The notes under the pieces were generated by a model that was not told the DNA's origin, did not search any database, and saw only the letters and a program-made list of their open reading frames with translations. A program made the translations under genes and the position numbers. From contig NZ_JAKKIE010000010.1 of NCBI RefSeq assembly GCF_021742065.1, positions 14,359 to 78,358 on the forward strand: a stretch of 64,000 bases of DNA. Direction: 5' to 3'. Position 1 is the first letter of the stretch, and each line of letters opens with the position of its first letter. The DNA is from Rhizorhapis sp. SPR117. GTDB lineage: Bacteria > Pseudomonadota > Alphaproteobacteria > Sphingomonadales > Sphingomonadaceae. Below, piece after piece: positions 59,686 through 64,000 of the stretch.

Positions 59686-61008
59686 ATGTGGACCTATTAT
59701 CCCGAACTTCTGGAAACGCCTGTACCGCGCTATACCAGCTATCCTACTGCCGCTGAATTCAGCGATGACGTAGACGCGACCGACATTGAACGGGAACTTG
59801 CAAGTGTCGAAAAAGGCACTGCGCTTTCGCTCTATGTCCACATCCCATATTGTCGGGAGATTTGCTGGTATTGCGGCTGCAATACCGGCGCCGCCAACAG
59901 GCAGAAACGCCTTTCCACATATCTGGAGGCGCTGGAGCAAGAAATTGCGCTTGTCGCGGCAAGGTTGGCGGGCCGCGGAACTGTACGCTATATCGCTTTT
60001 GGCGGAGGCAGTCCCAATGCCATCGCGCCAGTCGAATTTCTCCGCCTGCTACAGCAGATCATTCTCTGCTTTAATACCGAAAGTCCTGAAATATCGGTGG
60101 AACTGGACCCCCGTATCCTCAACGACCAATGGTTTTCCATATTGAGCGCAGCGGGTGTCGGGCGTGTCAGTATGGGTGTTCAAACCTTTGCGCCGCATGT
60201 GCAGCAGGCAATTGGCCGTGTACAACCTGCGGCACTGATCGAAAAGGCTGTCGAAAAACTTCGCAAAGCAGACATCGGATCGATCAATTTCGATCTGATG
60301 TACGGCCTTCCGACCCAGACTGCCGCCGACCTTGAAAATACGCTGGATTGCACCATCAAGCTTCAGCCGGATCGCATCGCCCTGTTCGGCTATGCCCATG
60401 TACCGCATATGATGCCGCGTCAGCGTCGCATCGATGCCAATCAGCTTCCCGGTCAGGCGGAACGCTTTGCAGCAGCAGCCTGTGGTTACGACCGCCTGAC
60501 GGATGCCGGATATCAGGCAATTGGCTTTGACCATTTTGCCCTTCCCGGAGATTCGCTGTCCCATGCCAAGCGGCAGGGCGTACTTCGTCGCAATTTTCAG
60601 GGCTTTACCACCGATGCTTCCCCTGTACTGATCGGGGTCGGTGCCACTGCCATCAACAGCTTTGCGGGCTGTATCATCCAGAACGAAAAAAATGCCGGGC
60701 GCTATCGTATGCGCCTTTCCGCCCGGCAACTGCCAGCAGCACGCGGTGTAGTCCGAAGCGATGACGACAATCGGCGGGGCAGGATCATCGAGGACATTCT
60801 ATGTCGGGGTGAAGCCTGTATCGCAACGGATATGCTGGATCATGGAACGCATCAGGCACTGGCGCGGTTTGAGCGGCATGGACTGGTGACACTGAATGCC
60901 AATGTGTTGCGGCTCGCGAATAACGGTCTTCCTTATGCGAGAAGCATCGCCGCGCTTTTCGACCGCTATCGTCAACCACATACGCACAGCTTCAGCAACG
61001 CGATTTAA
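59686..61008 (+). CDS. hemN: Oxygen-independent coproporphyrinogen III oxidase
   Basis: The 440-residue radical-SAM enzyme has the cluster motif C-x3-C-x2-C in 'YCREICWYCGCNTG' (near residue 65), the 'IAFGGGSPNAI' SAM-binding block, 'GVGRVSMGVQTF' and 'NFDLMYGLPTQT'. It decarboxylates coproporphyrinogen III to protoporphyrinogen IX without oxygen, for haem synthesis under anoxia. ATG 59686 gives the common start 'MWTYYPELLETPVPRYTSYPTA'. The FNR box upstream fits induction at low oxygen. Confidence 0.95.
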   Translation: MWTYYPELLETPVPRYTSYPTAAEFSDDVDATDIERELASVEKGTALSLYVHIPYCREICWYCGCNTGAANRQKRLSTYLEALEQEIALVAARLAGRGTVRYIAFGGGSPNAIAPVEFLRLLQQIILCFNTESPEISVELDPRILNDQWFSILSAAGVGRVSMGVQTFAPHVQQAIGRVQPAALIEKAVEKLRKADIGSINFDLMYGLPTQTAADLENTLDCTIKLQPDRIALFGYAHVPHMMPRQRRIDANQLPGQAERFAAAACGYDRLTDAGYQAIGFDHFALPGDSLSHAKRQGVLRRNFQGFTTDASPVLIGVGATAINSFAGCIIQNEKNAGRYRMRLSARQLPAARGVVRSDDDNRRGRIIEDILCRGEACIATDMLDHGTHQALARFERHGLVTLNANVLRLANNGLPYARSIAALFDRYRQPHTHSFSNAI

Positions 61009-61082
61009 GTCTCTGAGCATTTAAAGAAGCGGCGCAGACTGCCCTTGCTGGTGTGGAGCAAAAGCACTCTTCGGCCATCATC

Positions 61083-62240
61083 TCAAAGGCGGTTGCGCCA
61101 GCGCAATCGGTTGCTGTTCAGCTGATCGGTACTTGTAACGCCAAGAAGACGCATGCCACGCTCTATCTCGTCCTTGAGCAACCCGATTGCGCGTTCGACG
61201 CCCGGCTGACCAGCCGCGGCCAGCGCATAGAGGTAGAGCCGTCCGCCCGAGACGCAGCTTGCCCCCGCTGACAATGCCTTCAGTATATGCGTTCCGCGCC
61301 GGATGCCGCCGTCGCAAATGATCTCGATCTCGCCGCCTACCGCCTCGACGATCTCGGGGAGCTGATCGAAGGGTGCGCGGCTGCCATCCAGCTGGCGCCC
61401 GCCATGATTTGAGATCATGATGGCGTCCGCGCCGATCTCGACGGCGCGGCGGGCGTCGGCGGCGCTCATAATGCCCTTCAGGCAAAAGGCGCCGCCCCAG
61501 TCCTCGCGCAGTTGTTCGGCCATCTTCCAGTCCATCCCGACATCGAGCATCGAGTTGAAATAGCTGGCGATCGAAACCGCATTGCCTGTCCCCTCAGTCA
61601 CATGGGTATCGAGGTTGGGCAGGGCGAATTTCTCACGGAAAAGATAGTCCAAAGCCCAGCGCGGCTTGATCGCATAGGAAAGCGCCGAAGAGGGCGTAAA
61701 GCGCGGCGGTGACGTGAAGCCGCTGCGTGCACAGCGCTCCCGCTTGCCGGAAACGATCGTATCGACGGTGAGCGCCAACGCATCGAACTTCGCTGCCTTG
61801 CAACGCGCGATCATCGATCGGTTCAATCCGCGGTCCTTGTGGTAATAGAATTGGAACATCTTGGGCGTGGAGACCATTGCCCCGACCTCCTCGATGCTCA
61901 CCGTTGCGAGGCTGGAAATGCCGAACCACAGCCCAAACTTTTCCGCCGCCTTAGCCACCGCGCGTTCGCCTTGCCAGTGAAAGACTCGCTGAAGCGCGGT
62001 AGGTGAGAGGATCAGAGGCAGAGCGCTCTTGCGACCCATGATGGTGACGGAGGTGTCAATATCCGCAACGCCGGCCAAAACATCGGGCACCAGGTCGCAA
62101 TCTGCGTAGGCATCAGTATTACGCCGCTTGGTGATCTCGTCGTCGGCGGCACCGTCGATATAGTCGAACACCGGCCACGGCAGACGTTGCTTGGCCAGGC
62201 GGCGAAAGTCTTCGATGTTGTGGCAGTTCGTGAGGCGCAT
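61083..62240 (-). CDS. FMN-dependent alpha-hydroxy-acid oxidase/dehydrogenase (LldD-like)
   Basis: The 385-residue enzyme has the TIM-barrel FMN family signature 'ISNHGGRQLDGS' with catalytic His, plus 'PVFDYIDGAADDE', 'PLILSPTALQRVFHWQGE' and 'IICDGGIRRGTHILKALSAGA'. L-lactate is the best-known substrate, but the close family also oxidises glycolate or mandelate, so the substrate is not fixed. No permease or regulator gene is adjacent. The ATG at 62240 is preferred; a TTG at 62246 precedes it. Confidence 0.88.
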   Translation of the reverse strand: MRLTNCHNIEDFRRLAKQRLPWPVFDYIDGAADDEITKRRNTDAYADCDLVPDVLAGVADIDTSVTIMGRKSALPLILSPTALQRVFHWQGERAVAKAAEKFGLWFGISSLATVSIEEVGAMVSTPKMFQFYYHKDRGLNRSMIARCKAAKFDALALTVDTIVSGKRERCARSGFTSPPRFTPSSALSYAIKPRWALDYLFREKFALPNLDTHVTEGTGNAVSIASYFNSMLDVGMDWKMAEQLREDWGGAFCLKGIMSAADARRAVEIGADAIMISNHGGRQLDGSRAPFDQLPEIVEAVGGEIEIICDGGIRRGTHILKALSAGASCVSGGRLYLYALAAAGQPGVERAIGLLKDEIERGMRLLGVTSTDQLNSNRLRWRNRL

Positions 62241-62353
62241 GAACAATCTTAGCGACGTATCGGCCTCTCTTACAATGCAATTCAGAGGTTCGGTGTATGA
62301 ACGGGTTCAGGCACTACTCAACCGCCCAACTCCCGTAGGAGAAAACAGAAGCT

Positions 62354-63253
62354 TCATATGGGATCGGGCAAGCTTTCGGACGGGGGCGTCGACGGAGAAC
62401 GGTCCGAAGATGGAACGACCCTGCAAGTCATCAGGTCAACAAACGCCGCACCTACAGGAGAAAGACGGCCTTCCACGACGAGGCCGGACCCCAGTCGCCA
62501 GCCATCCAATCCTTCATACAGTCCGAACCAGGCATGCCTTTCAACAAAGGGCAAATCGTCCAACATCCGGGAAGCGCTTCTGAAGAAGCTTGCTTGTTCC
62601 TCGGGCGAAAAGCGGCTCGGGTTTGACCAGTCGGCCAAGGCCCATTCGGTAACCCAGACAGGCCGGTCATAGGCTTGATGAATCCTCTCCAGATGGAGCT
62701 TGAAGGCCTCAACGTCCTTGTCGCTTGAGTAATAATGCACCGAAATAAAATCGACCCGGTAATTGCGCTTTCTTGCGGCAGACATGAAACGGCCCAACCA
62801 GCTTTCTTCGCCGATTTCATTTCCCGTGCTCGTTGCTGGAGAACCAAGCCGTTTGCCTGTCAGCATTAACGTGGGCCAATAGGCCAATGCCAAATCCACG
62901 TCCATGTTTGCCTGATTGTCCCGATCCGGCTCATTGAAGGTCAGCAATTCGCGTGATTGTGTCGATAGCACATAGGGGAGGTCTCGCCCCGACCAGATCA
63001 TCGGTACGAATTTCGAGTTCTCAACGTTTGTTTTCGGCTGCCAATTATAGAACCAGCCCGCGTTTAATCTTCCGAGCTCGTTGCGAAGCGCTTCTGTTCC
63101 TCGCACTGGCCAGACACCGACACCCACCTTGTTGATGTGTTCCAACTGGCAATCGGCAGCGAAGAGCGGAATTGAGCAGAACAAGTAAATGGGCGCTAAA
63201 ATGCCGATTATTGCGCGATAAACAAGTCTCATATTTCGCAGTACGCTAATCAT
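62354..63253 (-). CDS. Secreted glycosyl hydrolase-like protein (GH128/Asl1-type fold)
   Basis: The 299-residue protein has a signal peptide (about residues 1-33, ending FAADC). The catalytic-domain motifs are 'GAGWFYNWQPK-type' 'NAGWFYNWQPKT', 'LLTFNEPDRDNQANM' with the probable acid/base Glu, 'DFISVHYYSSDKDVEAF' and 'PVWVTEWALADW' with the probable nucleophile Glu. This is the Glyco_hydro_cc (GH128-like) pattern of beta-glucanases. The first ATG overlaps the stop of the upstream gene, so the two are coupled; ATG 63232 is an alternative. Confidence 0.82.
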   Translation of the reverse strand: MISVLRNMRLVYRAIIGILAPIYLFCSIPLFAADCQLEHINKVGVGVWPVRGTEALRNELGRLNAGWFYNWQPKTNVENSKFVPMIWSGRDLPYVLSTQSRELLTFNEPDRDNQANMDVDLALAYWPTLMLTGKRLGSPATSTGNEIGEESWLGRFMSAARKRNYRVDFISVHYYSSDKDVEAFKLHLERIHQAYDRPVWVTEWALADWSNPSRFSPEEQASFFRSASRMLDDLPFVERHAWFGLYEGLDGWRLGSGLVVEGRLSPVGAAFVDLMTCRVVPSSDRSPSTPPSESLPDPI

Positions 63254-63890
63254 CGAACAGCAGGAACCGCATGCCGCCTTCCTTGCGATGAAGGATCACC
63301 ATGTCGGCTTTCACTTCCAGACAGGCCGCTTCGAAATTCACGACGCCAAGGTCGTTCGGTGTCAGAATGACGTGCAACACGCCATGATCGTGGTCGTCCA
63401 GGGCTATTCTGCCAGAGGTCAGTTGACACATCGGTACGCTCAGTTCGGCCCAGCGCGGCAGTCTTGAATCGCTTTCCGGCATCGACCAGCCATATTCCTG
63501 GGTATAGCCTTCCAACGGTTCGCCGGTATCAAAGCCCAATCGGAAATCGACTCCTGCGATCCCCCGGCCATCGGGCCAGGTCACCAACAGCGTTGGTGCC
63601 GCTCCATCCGCGGCAATGGGAGGCGCCTTGGAAAATACAGAAGCCACGGGCTTCGGCTCAGTAAAGAGGCAGGTCTTTCCTTCCACCATTTGCCAGCGCC
63701 CCTGCGCTCTTTCGTCAAGCGCACCGGCAGCGAGTGCATACCGGAACCGGCCATCGGGGGTTAGCACCAGTTCGCCAGCGACATCCGGACCCTCTGCCAG
63801 CCGGTAACGACCGATCAGACCCGGGGCGGCCGAAGCGGCATCGGACAATAGTAGTGCAGCCGCAGCCACCAGGAGAAGAAAACTTCGCAT
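63246..63890 (-). CDS. Secreted protein of unknown function
   Basis: The 214-residue product has a clear signal peptide (residues 1-21, 'LLLVAAAALLLSDAASAA'). The mature part starts 'PGLIGRYRLAEGPDVAGELVLTPDGRFRYALAAGALDE', a beta-rich pattern. No catalytic motif is recognised. It overlaps the GH128-like gene by eight bases, suggesting a shared role at the cell envelope. I cannot assign a family. Confidence 0.7.
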   Translation of the reverse strand: MRSFLLLVAAAALLLSDAASAAPGLIGRYRLAEGPDVAGELVLTPDGRFRYALAAGALDERAQGRWQMVEGKTCLFTEPKPVASVFSKAPPIAADGAAPTLLVTWPDGRGIAGVDFRLGFDTGEPLEGYTQEYGWSMPESDSRLPRWAELSVPMCQLTSGRIALDDHDHGVLHVILTPNDLGVVNFEAACLEVKADMVILHRKEGGMRFLLFDD

Positions 63891-63930
63891 CTGGTGATTG
63901 TGAACCCTATACGAGCCTTGCGCTGTTGAT

Positions 63931-64000
63931 TGTCGCTGAGAAGTGACCCGGTAGCGGCATAAATTTTCACTGAGATTTGACCCATGTTTGAACCACTCCC
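63931..64000 (+). mobile_element. Probable left end of an IS21-type insertion sequence, cut by the window
   Basis: The sequence opens with TGT and repeats the block CTGAGA(A/T)(G/T)TGACCC twice (63937-63949 and about 63971-63984), spaced 34 bases apart. Repeated terminal motifs and a TG start are typical of IS21-family ends. The transposase would lie beyond the window, so this is a tentative call. Confidence 0.4.

Overview
The window reads as the chromosome of an alphaproteobacterium of the Sphingomonadales, probably Sphingomonadaceae. The evidence is protein character and gene order: an Entner-Doudoroff operon zwf-edd-glk-eda, a compact flagellar locus with a short FlgE and a FlgJ that lacks a muramidase domain, an EF-hand protein beside a two-component system, and sphingomonad-like palindromic intergenic repeats. 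No rRNA or taxon-specific marker is present, so the family is an inference. There is one tRNA gene (Leu, anticodon CAA) and no CRISPR array.

Layout. 1-6.1 kb: housekeeping and accessory genes (partial YihY/BrkB, tRNA-Leu, CDGSH iron-sulfur protein, extensin-like protein, a frameshifted methyltransferase remnant, EF-hand protein, response regulator and histidine kinase, TetR regulator). 6.2-42.4 kb: one nearly continuous flagellar locus. Its leftward arm is motAB, then flgBCDEFGHIJKL. The rightward units are a second small MotA/MotB-like pair, flgA-flgM-flgN, SLT transglycosylase-flhA-fliA, and the long run flbD-like activator, fliE-F-G-H-I-J-K-L-M-N-O-P-Q-R, flhB, an unknown gene, fliD, fliS. 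Two leftward flagellin genes and a CDF metal exporter lie in the middle. 42.4-47.3 kb: the zwf-edd-glk-eda operon, leftward. 47.4-53.4 kb: a CDP-alcohol phosphatidyltransferase, a small acidic protein, a DUF421 protein, a DUF1326/DUF2182 pair and a malonyl-CoA synthetase-like enzyme. 53.6-56.6 kb: an ArsR/SRPBCC pair, then an arsenic operon (arsR, arsC, acr3). 57.0-61.0 kb: orphan XdhC, an FNR-type regulator, OmpW and HemN. 61.0-64.0 kb: an FMN alpha-hydroxy-acid oxidase, a glycosidase-like protein, an unknown secreted protein, and what looks like the tip of an IS element at the edge.

How it works together. The flagellar genes show a readable two-tier control circuit. Four sigma-54 promoters with nearly the same sequence (TTGGCAC-N5-TTGC) precede flgB, flgA, the transglycosylase-flhA-fliA unit and the sigma-54 activator-fliE unit. 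The activator is encoded at 26.5 kb. A pair of 20-bp palindromes, 21 bp apart, lies about 100 bp upstream of the flgB promoter and looks like its enhancer. FliA-type promoters (TAAA-N15-GCCGTT-like) precede motA, the upstream flagellin, flgM and probably fliD. fliA and the anti-sigma gene flgM are both here. A second small circuit is an FNR-type oxygen sensor beside two likely targets, ompW and hemN, which share a perfect FNR box. The ars operon has an ArsR-type palindrome over its own promoter.

The most unusual non-coding features are a 267-bp fully nested palindromic element flanked by TA (23993-24259), palindromic repeats nested inside one another (48858-49201), and a copy of the same repeat class that reads in frame through the 5' end of fliP.
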